The position numbers and the translations under genes are program-made. Positions 7,047-14,094 of a stretch of 17,270 bases of DNA are shown piece by piece. This DNA comes from Chloroflexota bacterium (GTDB lineage Bacteria > Chloroflexota > Chloroflexia > Thermomicrobiales > UBA6265): positions 1-17,270 of the forward strand of contig JAEWEG010000083.1 in the NCBI GenBank assembly GCA_023389575.1, given 5' to 3'. Position 1 is the first letter of the stretch, and each line of letters begins with the position of its first letter. The notes below the pieces were generated by a model, which was given only the letters and a program-made list of their open reading frames with translations, was not told the origin of the DNA and did no database searches.

Positions 7047-7676
7047 TCAGCCCAGGCCGAGCTCCGGGTGCGCATCCATGTAGGAGCGGATCGTCGCCGG
7101 ATACAGCGCCTTTTCGGCGGTGAACACGCGCGTTCCCAGCGTCACCGGCGTGTCGCCGTCCAGCACCGGAACCTCCACCGTCGCCAGGGGAGGCCCCTCG
7201 TCGTAGTCGTTCGTCACCACGTGAACCGTCGCGCCGGAAACCCGGTCCCCGTGTGCCAGCACCGCCCGGTGCACCCGCTCGCCGAACATCCCTTTGCCGG
7301 CGGCGTACGCACCGGCCTCGGGCAGCAGGCAGGGGTGGATATTGAGGATCCGCCCCTCCCATTCCGGCAAGACCATCATCTTGCGCAGGTAGCCGGCCAT
7401 GATCGCCAGATGGATCGAGTGCGCGCCGAGCACGTCGTAGATCTCCGCGCTGAACGCCGCCAGCGACGGAAAGTCGCTTCGCCTGATGACCACCGTTGGA
7501 ATACCCGCGTTCTCGGCCACGTCCAGGCCGCGAACCCCGGGCACCGAACTGATCACCACCGGTATCCGCGCGTTGAGCTCTCCCTGGTCGATCGCCGCCA
7601 GCAGGTATTCGAGGGTCCGGCCCGCCCCGGAGAGCAGCACGCCAAGATTCCAGGGGGTCGATTCCGGTCGTGGCAA
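7047..7676 (-). CDS. purN: Phosphoribosylglycinamide formyltransferase (GART)
   Basis: 209-residue PurN, the cytoplasmic enzyme that transfers a formyl group from 10-formyltetrahydrofolate to GAR in step three of purine synthesis. The phosphate-binding loop is LLSGAGRTL (14-22), AGYLRKM (94-100) lines the folate site, and the catalytic set is Asn112 and His114 in NIHPCLLPE plus Asp159 in DYDEGP. The GKGMFGERVHRAVL segment marks the subgroup with a short insertion after NIHP. The start is TTG, preceded by GAGGTG at four bases; a GTG at codon 13 would cut into the phosphate loop and is unlikely. It is transcribed away from the methyltransferase gene and stands alone, although guaA lies 4.3 kb away on the other strand. 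Confidence 0.93.
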   Translation of the reverse strand: MPRPESTPWNLGVLLSGAGRTLEYLLAAIDQGELNARIPVVISSVPGVRGLDVAENAGIPTVVIRRSDFPSLAAFSAEIYDVLGAHSIHLAIMAGYLRKMMVLPEWEGRILNIHPCLLPEAGAYAAGKGMFGERVHRAVLAHGDRVSGATVHVVTNDYDEGPPLATVEVPVLDGDTPVTLGTRVFTAEKALYPATIRSYMDAHPELGLG

Positions 7677-7709
7677 CGGGCACCTCGGGTGTGTACTTCA
7701 CATGGCGGC

Positions 7710-7715
7710 TACAAT
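7710..7715 (+). promoter_or_regulatory. Candidate -10 element (TACAAT)
   Basis: TACAAT matches the sigma-70 -10 consensus in five of six bases. The -35 position 17 bases upstream reads GGGTGT, which is poor. Transcription would begin near 7722, giving a leader of about 270 bases before the methyltransferase ATG, or about 45 bases before the small ORF at 7766. Confidence 0.4.
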
Positions 7716-7725
7716 GAGGAAGCAT

Positions 7726-7741
7726 CGATCCAGTTGGATCG
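7726..7741. repeat. Perfect inverted repeat (6-bp arms, AGTT loop)
   Basis: CGATCC, loop AGTT, GGATCG. It lies at or just after the expected transcription start of the TACAAT promoter, so it could be an operator or a hairpin at the RNA 5' end. Confidence 0.5.
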
Positions 7742-7765
7742 CACTGGTCCGGGAAGGATACCCCG

Positions 7766-7882
7766 ATGATGTCGCTTGTGGAGAGCGGTCCACACCCACT
7801 CTCCCCGGTTTCGCCGGGCACCCACGCCAGGTGGAATCCCCATCGTGTCCCTCTCTCCATGCATGGCGCCCGTCAACGCTAG
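7766..7882 (+). CDS. Possible 38-residue leader ORF upstream of the methyltransferase gene
   Basis: ATG at 7766 (a second ATG follows directly) opens 38 codons to TAG at 7880-7882. AAGGA at 7754-7758 stands seven bases before the ATG, an ideal Shine-Dalgarno arrangement, and the TACAAT element is about 50 bases upstream. The peptide begins MMSLVESGPHPLSPVSPG and is rich in proline, serine, histidine and arginine, with no recognisable domain. The ORF covers two hairpins (7780-7804 and 7804-7818), so its translation could change leader folding. It may also be a chance frame; only conservation in relatives would decide. Confidence 0.35.
   Translation: MMSLVESGPHPLSPVSPGTHARWNPHRVPLSMHGARQR
7780..7818 (+). 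repeat. Two consecutive hairpins in the leader
   Basis: GGAGAG (7780-7785) pairs with CTCTCC (7799-7804) over a 13-base loop; CCCGG (7804-7808) pairs with CCGGG (7814-7818) over TTTCG. There is no T-run, so neither is a standard terminator. The two share base 7804, so they could be mutually constrained. Confidence 0.35.
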
Positions 7883-7992
7883 CCATTGCGCCCGCTCGAT
7901 GCGGCCGCGCCACATCCAGTGAACATCTCCTCCCTGGCACGAGAAGCACCCGAACCATTTTCAACACCACCCCGCGACAGGAAGACATTCGC

Positions 7993-9327
7993 ATGACCGA
8001 CACCCAGGAACGCCGACCAGACCGCCCCGCCCGCAAGCCCGATCGCACCCGCCGTCCCGGCGGCCGCCCTGGCCCCAAGCCTCCAGCCCAGCGCGCCAAT
8101 CGCCGACAGGTTCGCCAGCAGCAGGACCTGCCCGAACGCTTCGTCGAGAACCTCCGCATCGACCGCATCGTCGGCGACGGGCTCGGCATCGGCTTCGATG
8201 AAGACGGCCTGGCCGTGTTCGTGCCCCGCTCCGCCCCCGGCGATGTGCTCCGAGCCCGCGTCACCCGGCGCCAGGGCAAGGTGATCCACGCCGCGATCGA
8301 GGAAATCATCGAGCCGTCTCCCATGCGCATCGAACCGCGCGTGGCCGACTACAACGCCAGTGGCGGGCTCGATCTCCAGCACATTGGCTACGCCGACCAG
8401 GTCACGATCAAGGCCGGGATCATCACCGACGCCCTGCGGCGGATCGCCAAGCTGGACCCGGTGCCGGAAGTCGAGGTCGTTCCCTCCGAGAACGAGTGGC
8501 ACTATCGCTCCCGCGCCGAGTTCCAGATCGACCAGAAATCGCGCGCCATCGGCTACTTCGCGCCCAACAGCCACCATGTCGTCGACATCGAGGAGAGCCC
8601 GGTCCTGACACTGGACACGCAGGCACTGCTCACCACCCTCCGCGACGATTTCGAGGCCGGCCTGGTCCCGAAAAGCGCCTCGGAATACCGGGCGGTCACC
8701 GGCGACCTGGGTAGCGTGCTGGAGCAGACCAACACGCCCAAGTCCCGCGCGGTGATGCGCGAGATTGGTGGCGAAACCTACCGCTACTCCGGCGAGTGCT
8801 TCTTCCAGGCCAACATCGGGGTTACGCGAGACCTCCTCGCCGAGGTCCTGCGCATCGCCGACGAGGCGAAGGAGGCCGAAGGCATCGCGCTCGATCTCTA
8901 CTGTGGGGTCGGCCTCTTTACCATTCCGCTCGGCCGCCGGTTCCGTCGCGTGATCGGTGTCGAAAGCTTCGAGCCCGCCACGACCTTCGCCGAGGAGAAC
9001 CTGGGCGAGGCGAAACTCACCAACGGCCGAATCGTCACCGCCCCGGTGGAGCACTGGCTCGCTGGCGACCGCTCACCGCTGGGCCGGATCGCCTTCGCCG
9101 TCTTCGATCCGCCTCGCACCGGAGCCGGCAAGGCCACCATGGAGAACCTCGCCAAGCTGAAGCCGGCTCACATCGCCGCCGTTTCCTGCGATCCCGCCAC
9201 CTTCGCCCGCGATATCCACGACCTCACGCAGAACGGCTATGAGGTCGTGAGCGTGAAGGGCTTCGACATGTTCCCGCAAACCCACCATGTCGAGATCGTC
9301 GCCCACCTGCGACGCCTGGAGCCATAG
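7993..9327 (+). CDS. rlmD: 23S rRNA uracil-C5 methyltransferase (RlmD/TrmA family), Fe-S cysteines missing
   Basis: 444-residue SAM-dependent RNA m5U methyltransferase. A basic, low-complexity tail (1-45) is followed by a TRAM domain (about 50-108), the central RNA-binding part, and a Rossmann domain with LDLYCGVGLFTIPLG (300-314), FDPPRTG (371-377), the nucleophile Cys399 in VSCDP, and Glu434 in HHVEIVA. In classical RlmD, a 4Fe-4S cluster is bound by cysteines just before the GGxxxQH element; here the region reads ADYNASGGLDLQH (118-130) with no cysteine. The rRNA position and even rRNA versus tRNA are therefore inferred. The start ATG at 7993 has AGGAAG about eight bases upstream; the frame is open further up without a better start. 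The serine hydrolase gene follows after 11 bases. Confidence 0.9.
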   Translation: MTDTQERRPDRPARKPDRTRRPGGRPGPKPPAQRANRRQVRQQQDLPERFVENLRIDRIVGDGLGIGFDEDGLAVFVPRSAPGDVLRARVTRRQGKVIHAAIEEIIEPSPMRIEPRVADYNASGGLDLQHIGYADQVTIKAGIITDALRRIAKLDPVPEVEVVPSENEWHYRSRAEFQIDQKSRAIGYFAPNSHHVVDIEESPVLTLDTQALLTTLRDDFEAGLVPKSASEYRAVTGDLGSVLEQTNTPKSRAVMREIGGETYRYSGECFFQANIGVTRDLLAEVLRIADEAKEAEGIALDLYCGVGLFTIPLGRRFRRVIGVESFEPATTFAEENLGEAKLTNGRIVTAPVEHWLAGDRSPLGRIAFAVFDPPRTGAGKATMENLAKLKPAHIAAVSCDPATFARDIHDLTQNGYEVVSVKGFDMFPQTHHVEIVAHLRRLEP

Positions 9328-9338
9328 GAGCCCTCCCG

Positions 9339-10421
9339 ATGCCAGTCCCCGTTCCCCCAGCCCGGATCGAACGCATCCGGGCCGCCATTGAAACCGCGGT
9401 CAAGGCCGGCGAGTTCTCCGGCGTGGCGCTGGTCACACATGGCGAGAACACCCTGCTCGAAGAGGGTCATGGGTTCGCCCATCGCGGCTTCGCCATCCCG
9501 AACACCCCCACCACGCGGTTCGATGTCGCGTCCATCACGAAACTCTTCACGGCGGTCGCCACATTGCAACTGGTCGAGCGTGGCGACTTCACGCTCGACA
9601 CCCCGGTCATTCCCTTCCTCGGCCTCACTGGAACCGCGATCAGTGACGAGGTGACGGTTCGCCACCTGCTGACCCACAGTTCCGGCATCGCCGACGACGC
9701 CGATGAGGAGGCCGGCGAGGACTACGATCTCCTCTTCGTGGATACCCCGAATTACCGATTCCGCGAAACCGGCGACCAGCTCCCGCACTTCGTGCACAAA
9801 CCCGCGAACTTCGCGCCGGGCGAGGGTGCCCGCTACAACAATGGCGGCTTCCTGCTGCTGGGCCTGATGATCGAGCGCGCCAGCGGCCTTACCTATCACG
9901 ACTACGTGCGCCAGCACGTCTTCGAACGCGCCGGGATGGACGGCGCGGACTTCCTGGCGCTGGACGAGATCAATCACAACCTGGCCGAGCACTACCGGCG
10001 CTTGGAAGGCGACAGCGGCGAGGTCTTCTGGCGCAAGAACATCTACGCCTACCCACCGGTCGGCGATCCCGCTGGCGGCGCGAATGTCACCGCCCGCGAT
10101 CTCGATATCTTTCTCCGCGCGCTTCGCGGTGGACGGTTGCTGGGCCCGGAGCTGACCGGGACGATGCTGACCCCACAGGTGAAATCGCACATCTACGAGA
10201 CAGGTGGCTCATGCTGGTACGGCTACGCCACCCAGATCGATGTCGAGGACGACGGAACGATTTCGGCCTGGGGCAAGGATGGCCAGAACTCCGGCGTGGC
10301 CAGCAATGCCGAGATCCTGCCGGATCTCGACGTGGCGGTGATCCTCCTCGCCAACCAGGACTGCAATGTCTGGTCGCTTGATCGCGAGATCGACCGCATC
10401 CTCCGCGAGACCGATGACTGA
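9339..10421 (+). CDS. Serine hydrolase, beta-lactamase class C / penicillin-binding fold
   Basis: 360-residue member of the class C beta-lactamase and esterase superfamily (PF00144 type). The catalytic SxxK is SITK with Ser65 and Lys68, the YxN motif is YNN at 166-168, HLLTHSSGI is at 109-117, and the third motif is GKDG at 312-315, in place of the common KTG/HxG. There is no signal peptide or membrane anchor, so a cytoplasmic esterase or peptidase is more likely than an antibiotic beta-lactamase. AGGAG overlapping the end of the preceding gene lies eight bases before the ATG. Its end overlaps the next gene by eight bases (ATGACTGA), implying coupled translation with the nucleotidyltransferase. 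Substrate is not visible. Confidence 0.9.
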   Translation: MPVPVPPARIERIRAAIETAVKAGEFSGVALVTHGENTLLEEGHGFAHRGFAIPNTPTTRFDVASITKLFTAVATLQLVERGDFTLDTPVIPFLGLTGTAISDEVTVRHLLTHSSGIADDADEEAGEDYDLLFVDTPNYRFRETGDQLPHFVHKPANFAPGEGARYNNGGFLLLGLMIERASGLTYHDYVRQHVFERAGMDGADFLALDEINHNLAEHYRRLEGDSGEVFWRKNIYAYPPVGDPAGGANVTARDLDIFLRALRGGRLLGPELTGTMLTPQVKSHIYETGGSCWYGYATQIDVEDDGTISAWGKDGQNSGVASNAEILPDLDVAVILLANQDCNVWSLDREIDRILRETDD

Positions 10422-11250
10422 TACGCCCAACGCCTCGCCCAACGACCGCGGGAATCCAGCCGCCAGCCTCCCGGATGTTCAGCCAGAAGCCAGGGAGCTC
10501 GTCTCGCGCCTGACCGACCTCTGCCAACGCCAGTTCAGCTCTGGTCTGCGCACGCTCGTCATACACGGCTCGGCCGCGAAGGGTGGCGTCATCCCCGGCT
10601 CCAGCGACCTCGACTTTGTCATGATCGTCGAGCCCCGCCTGCTCACCGCCGGCGGTGAACTTCCATTCGAGCGTGTGGTCGAGTTTCATGCCGGCCTCGC
10701 CCGCATCGATCCCGAGCCGTTCCTGTACCTCCAGGGAAATATCTATCCCCACGGCTCACCGAAGGGCATTGGCTTCATCCCCGGCACCTACCACGTCGCC
10801 CTCGGCGATCGCGATGTTCCGCTGGCCACCAGCGAATCGCTGGTCGAATCGGCCCATTCAGCCCTGGCCCGGTTCGACCCCGATGGCTACCGAAACGACC
10901 GGAGCAACGCCCTGCTCAATCACGGCGAAGCCCGTCTCTTTCGCCAGGTCCGCTGGATGTGCACAGACATCTGGCCCATGGCCTTCCACATCGCCACCCT
11001 GGTCGACGGTGACGGGATCAGGACCTGGCAACACACCAAGCACCAGACCGTCGCGTTCCTGACCCACGACCCGATCGTTGGCGGCCCACTGGCGCGATGG
11101 CTGGACGCCGTCACGCGTCACTACGCTTCCGGCGAAACCACCGCCACCGCCCTGGAAGCCCTTACGGCCGGCGTAGCCTTCCTCGACGCCGCGTCCCGCT
11201 GGTACGGCGAATGGTCCGTCGCACACGAACAGGGAAAGACACATGCGTGA
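10414..11250 (+). CDS. Nucleotidyltransferase-domain protein (pol beta superfamily)
   Basis: 278-residue protein with a minimal nucleotidyltransferase core: VIHGSAAKGGVIPGSSDLDFVM holds the Gly52-Ser53 motif and the metal-binding pair Asp65 and Asp67. The remaining two thirds is mostly helical, with LLNHGEARLFRQVRWM and a Trp-rich end. Such proteins transfer a nucleotide to a small molecule, protein or RNA; the target here cannot be told. No HEPN-type antitoxin/toxin partner is adjacent, which speaks against a MNT-HEPN pair, although an HEPN-like C-terminal domain cannot be excluded by eye. The start ATG lies inside the end of the serine hydrolase gene, so no own ribosome site is needed. Its stop overlaps the ATG of the 43-codon ORF by the same 8-nt arrangement. 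Confidence 0.8.
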   Translation: MTDTPNASPNDRGNPAASLPDVQPEARELVSRLTDLCQRQFSSGLRTLVIHGSAAKGGVIPGSSDLDFVMIVEPRLLTAGGELPFERVVEFHAGLARIDPEPFLYLQGNIYPHGSPKGIGFIPGTYHVALGDRDVPLATSESLVESAHSALARFDPDGYRNDRSNALLNHGEARLFRQVRWMCTDIWPMAFHIATLVDGDGIRTWQHTKHQTVAFLTHDPIVGGPLARWLDAVTRHYASGETTATALEALTAGVAFLDAASRWYGEWSVAHEQGKTHA

Positions 11251-11374
11251 CCTCCATCGCCCACTCCCGCCTACCATCAATGTACGGGTGGACCTCCGGG
11301 TCGGAACGAACCTTCTCATGGCGAACGAAGGAGTCGTCCACCCTCCCCGCCGAACGAGTATTCGCCATGTCTGA
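11243..11374 (+). CDS. Possible 43-residue protein bridging two genes
   Basis: ATG at 11243 lies within ATGCGTGA, the last eight bases of the nucleotidyltransferase gene, and the frame closes with TGA at 11372-11374 inside ATGTCTGA, the first eight bases of the RusA gene. The 43-residue product begins MRDLHRPLPPTINVRVDLRV, has a likely beta-strand stretch and an arginine-rich end, and matches no family I know. AGGGAAAG lies a few bases before the ATG as a possible ribosome site. Its third-codon GC is about 64 percent by count, lower than the neighbouring genes appear to be, and all plus-strand frames are rather open here, so chance cannot be excluded. It fills the only gap in this part of the operon exactly. 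Confidence 0.4.
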   Translation: MRDLHRPLPPTINVRVDLRVGTNLLMANEGVVHPPRRTSIRHV

Positions 11375-11843
11375 CCGGCCCTACACCCTCTCGCTCGTTC
11401 TCCCCCTGCCGCCGAGCGTCAACAACCAGTACGTGACGATTGGCAACCGGCGCGCGCTCAGTAAGCCTGCGAGGGCATTCCGCAAGGATGTCGGCGTCAT
11501 CATCGAGCAGATGCGCGTGAAGGACAGGATGGACAAGGCCACCGAGAAGGCGCTCCAGACATCGCTGCTCGGCATCTACCTCACCTTCTACTTCACCTCC
11601 CCCATGCGCCGCGACCTCGACGGCGGCCTGAAAATCGCCCTCGACGCCATCGGCGATTCCATCGGCTTCGACGACCGCCGCGTGGTCGACCTCCATCTCA
11701 CTAAGCAGATCGACCCACTCCACCCCCGCCTCGAGGTCGAGATCGAAACCATCAGCGACTGGACCTTCGACCAGACCTTCGTCTACCTCGGCGAACCCGG
11801 CGACGGTGACGATGGCGAAGACTCCACCGGGGACGGCGACTAG
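11367..11843 (+). CDS. RusA-family Holliday junction resolvase
   Basis: 158-residue protein with the RusA fold: the opening LVLPLPPSVNNQYV, a lone basic centre, RRDLDGGLKIALDA (81-94) and FDDRRVVDLHLTKQIDP (101-117). E. coli RusA needs Asp70, Asp72, Lys76 and Asp91; the equivalents Asp83, Asp85, Lys89 and Asp103 are all present, while the usual Asn after the second Asp is Gly86. RusA enzymes cut four-way DNA junctions and are mostly known from phages and prophages, but nothing else here looks phage-like. The tail, from about 143, is very acidic and glycine-rich (GDGDDGEDSTGDGD). The start ATG has only a weak ribosome site, which fits coupling to the upstream ORF. guaA begins 98 bases downstream. 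Confidence 0.87.
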   Translation: MSDRPYTLSLVLPLPPSVNNQYVTIGNRRALSKPARAFRKDVGVIIEQMRVKDRMDKATEKALQTSLLGIYLTFYFTSPMRRDLDGGLKIALDAIGDSIGFDDRRVVDLHLTKQIDPLHPRLEVEIETISDWTFDQTFVYLGEPGDGDDGEDSTGDGD

Positions 11844-11941
11844 CTCACGGACCCCAGCCGTCGAGTAAACTCAGCACATACAGGCCGTCCCCCGCTTGAC
11901 CGGCCACCTCCCTCCCCGGCCCACCCACGGAGATCGAACGC

Positions 11942-13537
11942 TTGACCGCCACCATTTCGACCGATACGTCCGCCGCTCCCGACCACGGCACCACCACCAT
12001 CGACGCCGTTGTCATCCTCGACTTCGGCTCCCAGTACAGCCAGCTCATCACCCGACGCGTGCGGGAACTCGGCGTGTACGGCGAGATGTTCCATCACAAC
12101 GCCACCTGGGAGCAGGTCGAAGGCCTGAATCCGAGGGCCATCATCCTCTCCGGCGGCCCGAACAGCGTCTACGCCGAAGGCGCCCCCCAACTCCCCGGCT
12201 GGGTGCTTGAGAGGAATCTCCCCGTCCTCGGCATCTGCTACGGCCTCCAGCTCATGGCCCAGGCGCTCGGCGGCACGGTCGAGCCCGGCGCCCGCAAGGA
12301 ATACGGCCCGGCCGGAATCTCGGTCGATAGAGAAGCCGGAACCGCCGCCCTGTTCGCCGACCTCCCCCAGCACATCAACGTCTGGATGTCCCACGGCGAC
12401 CATGTCTCCGCCGTGCCGGATGGCTTCTCGGTCGTCGCCACCTCGCCGAACTCCCCCGTCGCCGCAATGGAGCGCGATCACCTTGTCGGCATCCAGTTCC
12501 ACCCCGAGGTGAACCACACCGAACATGGCTCGGAAATCCTCCGCAACTTCCTCGTCAATATCGCTGGTTGCGAACCCAACTGGTCGTCCCAATCGTTCAT
12601 CGACGAGGCCGTGCAGCAAATCCGCGACCAGGTCGGCGATGGCAAGGTCCTGCTCGCCCTCTCCGGCGGCGTCGACTCGTCCGTGGCCGCCGCGCTGATC
12701 CACAAGGCCGTCGGCGACCAGCTCACCCCCGTGTTCGTCAACAACGGCCTCCTGCGACAGGGCGAAGCCGAACTCGTCCGCGAGGTCTTCACCGAACACT
12801 TCGGCATGGAGCTCGTCTACGTCGATGCCTCCGACCGCTTCCTCGAAATGCTCTCCGGCGTCGAGGACCCCGAACGCAAGCGCAAGATCATCGGCGAGCA
12901 GTTCATCCGCGTCTTCGAGCGCGAGGCCGAGAAGGCCGGTCCGTTCGACTTCCTCGCCCAGGGCACGCTCTATCCCGACGTGATCGAAAGCGCCACCAAC
13001 GCCGATGGCGCGGCGGTCAAGATCAAAACCCACCACAACGTCGGCGGCCTGCCCGAGGACATGAAGTTCAAGCTCATCGAGCCGCTGAAATGGCTGTTCA
13101 AGGATGAGGTCCGCGCCGCGGGCCGTGCTCTCGGCCTGCCGGACGGCATCGTCGAGCGCCAGCCATTCCCCGGTCCCGGCCTGGCCGTGCGCACCATGAG
13201 CGCGGTCGAGGAAAGCGACCTCGAACTGCTTCGCGGGGCGGACGCCATCGTTCGTGAGGAAATCGAATCCGCCGGGCTCGCCCTGGACGTCTGGCAGTAC
13301 TTCGCCGTGCTGCTCCCGGTGCGCTCCACCGGCGTGATGGGCGACTACCGCACCTATGGCCGCGTCTGCGCCGTCCGCGCCATCACCAGCCAGGACGCCA
13401 TGACCGCCGACTTCGCCCGCCTGCCGTGGGATGTCCTCGCCCGGATCAGCAACCGCATCGTCAACGAAGTCCACGGCATCACCCGCGTGGTCTACGATAT
13501 TACGTCGAAACCGCCCGCCACCATCGAGTGGGAGTAG
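11942..13537 (+). CDS. guaA: GMP synthase (glutamine-hydrolysing)
   Basis: 531-residue complete GuaA, converting XMP, ATP and glutamine to GMP in the cytoplasm. The N-terminal class I glutamine amidotransferase domain has GGPNSVY (71-77), the nucleophile Cys99 in GICYGLQL, and His187 and Glu189 in FHPEV. The ATP-pyrophosphatase domain carries the P-loop SGGVDSS (241-247). The dimerisation domain ends with the family-typical ITSKPPATIEWE. The start is TTG at 11942, with GGAG at 11929-11932, nine bases before it; no ATG or GTG fits better. The first 20 residues are a variable extension. Upstream are 98 bases, with no clear promoter (a TAAACT at 11866 lacks a -35). The ABM gene follows eight bases after the stop. 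Confidence 0.97.
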   Translation: MTATISTDTSAAPDHGTTTIDAVVILDFGSQYSQLITRRVRELGVYGEMFHHNATWEQVEGLNPRAIILSGGPNSVYAEGAPQLPGWVLERNLPVLGICYGLQLMAQALGGTVEPGARKEYGPAGISVDREAGTAALFADLPQHINVWMSHGDHVSAVPDGFSVVATSPNSPVAAMERDHLVGIQFHPEVNHTEHGSEILRNFLVNIAGCEPNWSSQSFIDEAVQQIRDQVGDGKVLLALSGGVDSSVAAALIHKAVGDQLTPVFVNNGLLRQGEAELVREVFTEHFGMELVYVDASDRFLEMLSGVEDPERKRKIIGEQFIRVFEREAEKAGPFDFLAQGTLYPDVIESATNADGAAVKIKTHHNVGGLPEDMKFKLIEPLKWLFKDEVRAAGRALGLPDGIVERQPFPGPGLAVRTMSAVEESDLELLRGADAIVREEIESAGLALDVWQYFAVLLPVRSTGVMGDYRTYGRVCAVRAITSQDAMTADFARLPWDVLARISNRIVNEVHGITRVVYDITSKPPATIEWE

Positions 13538-13545
13538 CGTCATCG

Positions 13546-13836
13546 ATGATCCTCGAAGTCGCCATGCTGGACGTTATTCCCGGCCAGGAAGCCGAGTTCG
13601 AAACCGCCTTCGCCGAGGCCTCCGCGATCATCGCCTCCATGCCCGGCTACATCCGTCACAGCCTCCGGCGCTGCGTCGAAAACCCGTCTCGTTACCTCCT
13701 GCTCGTCGACTGGGAAACGCTGGAGGACCACACGGTCGGCTTCCGTGGCTCGCCTGAATACCAGCGCTGGAAGGCCCTCCTTCACCACTTCTACGACCCA
13801 TTCCCGACAGTGGAACACTTCGCACCGATCGGCTAG
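13546..13836 (+). CDS. Antibiotic biosynthesis monooxygenase (ABM) domain protein
   Basis: 96-residue single ABM domain, a dimeric ferredoxin-like fold. It shows MILEVAMLDVIPGQEAEFE at the start, SMPGYIRHSLRR (31-42), YLLLVDWETLEDH (50-62) and the ending FYDPFPTVEHF. Members act as cofactor-free monooxygenases, haem-degrading enzymes or quinol-related proteins; none of these can be picked here. The start lies eight bases after the guaA stop, with GGAG that overlaps the guaA end 11 bases before the ATG, so the two are very likely cotranscribed and coupled. A functional tie to GMP synthesis is not evident. Confidence 0.88.
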   Translation: MILEVAMLDVIPGQEAEFETAFAEASAIIASMPGYIRHSLRRCVENPSRYLLLVDWETLEDHTVGFRGSPEYQRWKALLHHFYDPFPTVEHFAPIG

Positions 13837-13874
13837 GTCCGGCACTGGTTCCAACGACGGTGATTGCTGAGCCG

Positions 13875-13893
13875 GGCTCCCAGTGAGGGAGCC
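13875..13893 (+). terminator. Hairpin after the guaA-ABM genes, without T-run
   Basis: GGCTCCC (13875-13881), loop AGTGA, GGGAGCC (13887-13893), a perfect 7-bp stem about 40 bases after the ABM stop. No T-run follows on the plus strand, so it may stabilise the RNA end or assist termination rather than act as a classical intrinsic terminator. The remaining gap to 14094 holds no recognisable gene or RNA. Confidence 0.4.
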
Positions 13894-14094
13894 GGAGCGG
13901 TCGTGCTGACTTCGCCGGGGCCGTGCTGAAGATCGACCCGCAACGGCAGACAGCCCAGTTGGTCCGAGCCCATCCCGCCCGCGGAGGTACGGAGTCCCTA
14001 AGCAGCCACTGATCGCACGTCACGCGAACGACTCCCGGCTGCTGTATGGGCCTCCCTTCCCGGATAGGCTGAAACAATCTCTCCGAGACCCACC

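Larger units (their letters stand above)
7677..7992. other. Divergent intergenic region (316 bp) with promoter-like site, hairpins and a small ORF
   Basis: Between purN and the methyltransferase gene. It contains a TACAAT at 7710-7715, a perfect inverted repeat right after it, two more hairpins (7780-7804 and 7804-7818), and a 38-codon ORF with a good ribosome site. From about 7883 to 7970 I see nothing distinct. A riboswitch class could not be recognised. Confidence 0.6.

Noticed and set aside
7720..7860. T-box or other riboswitch in the methyltransferase leader
   Set aside because: A GGTGGAATCCC stretch recalls the T-box motif, but the TGGNACC core, specifier stem and terminator are not found.
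7486..7992. 169-codon N-terminal extension of the methyltransferase
   Set aside because: It covers purN antisense and the divergent gap; AGGAAG and the TRAM domain position support 7993.
7879..9054. 391-codon minus-strand frame opposite the methyltransferase gene
   Set aside because: Same antisense artefact; composition is low-complexity and the sense gene has all catalytic motifs.
11840..13543. 567-codon open frame on the minus strand opposite guaA
   Set aside because: It mirrors a complete, certain guaA and gives a Gly/Val/Asp/Glu-rich product typical of the antisense of GC-rich coding DNA; no domain or ribosome site.
13850..14010. SRP RNA-like sequence in the convergent gap
   Set aside because: AAGCAGCC is present, but the GGAA tetraloop and its closing stem are not.
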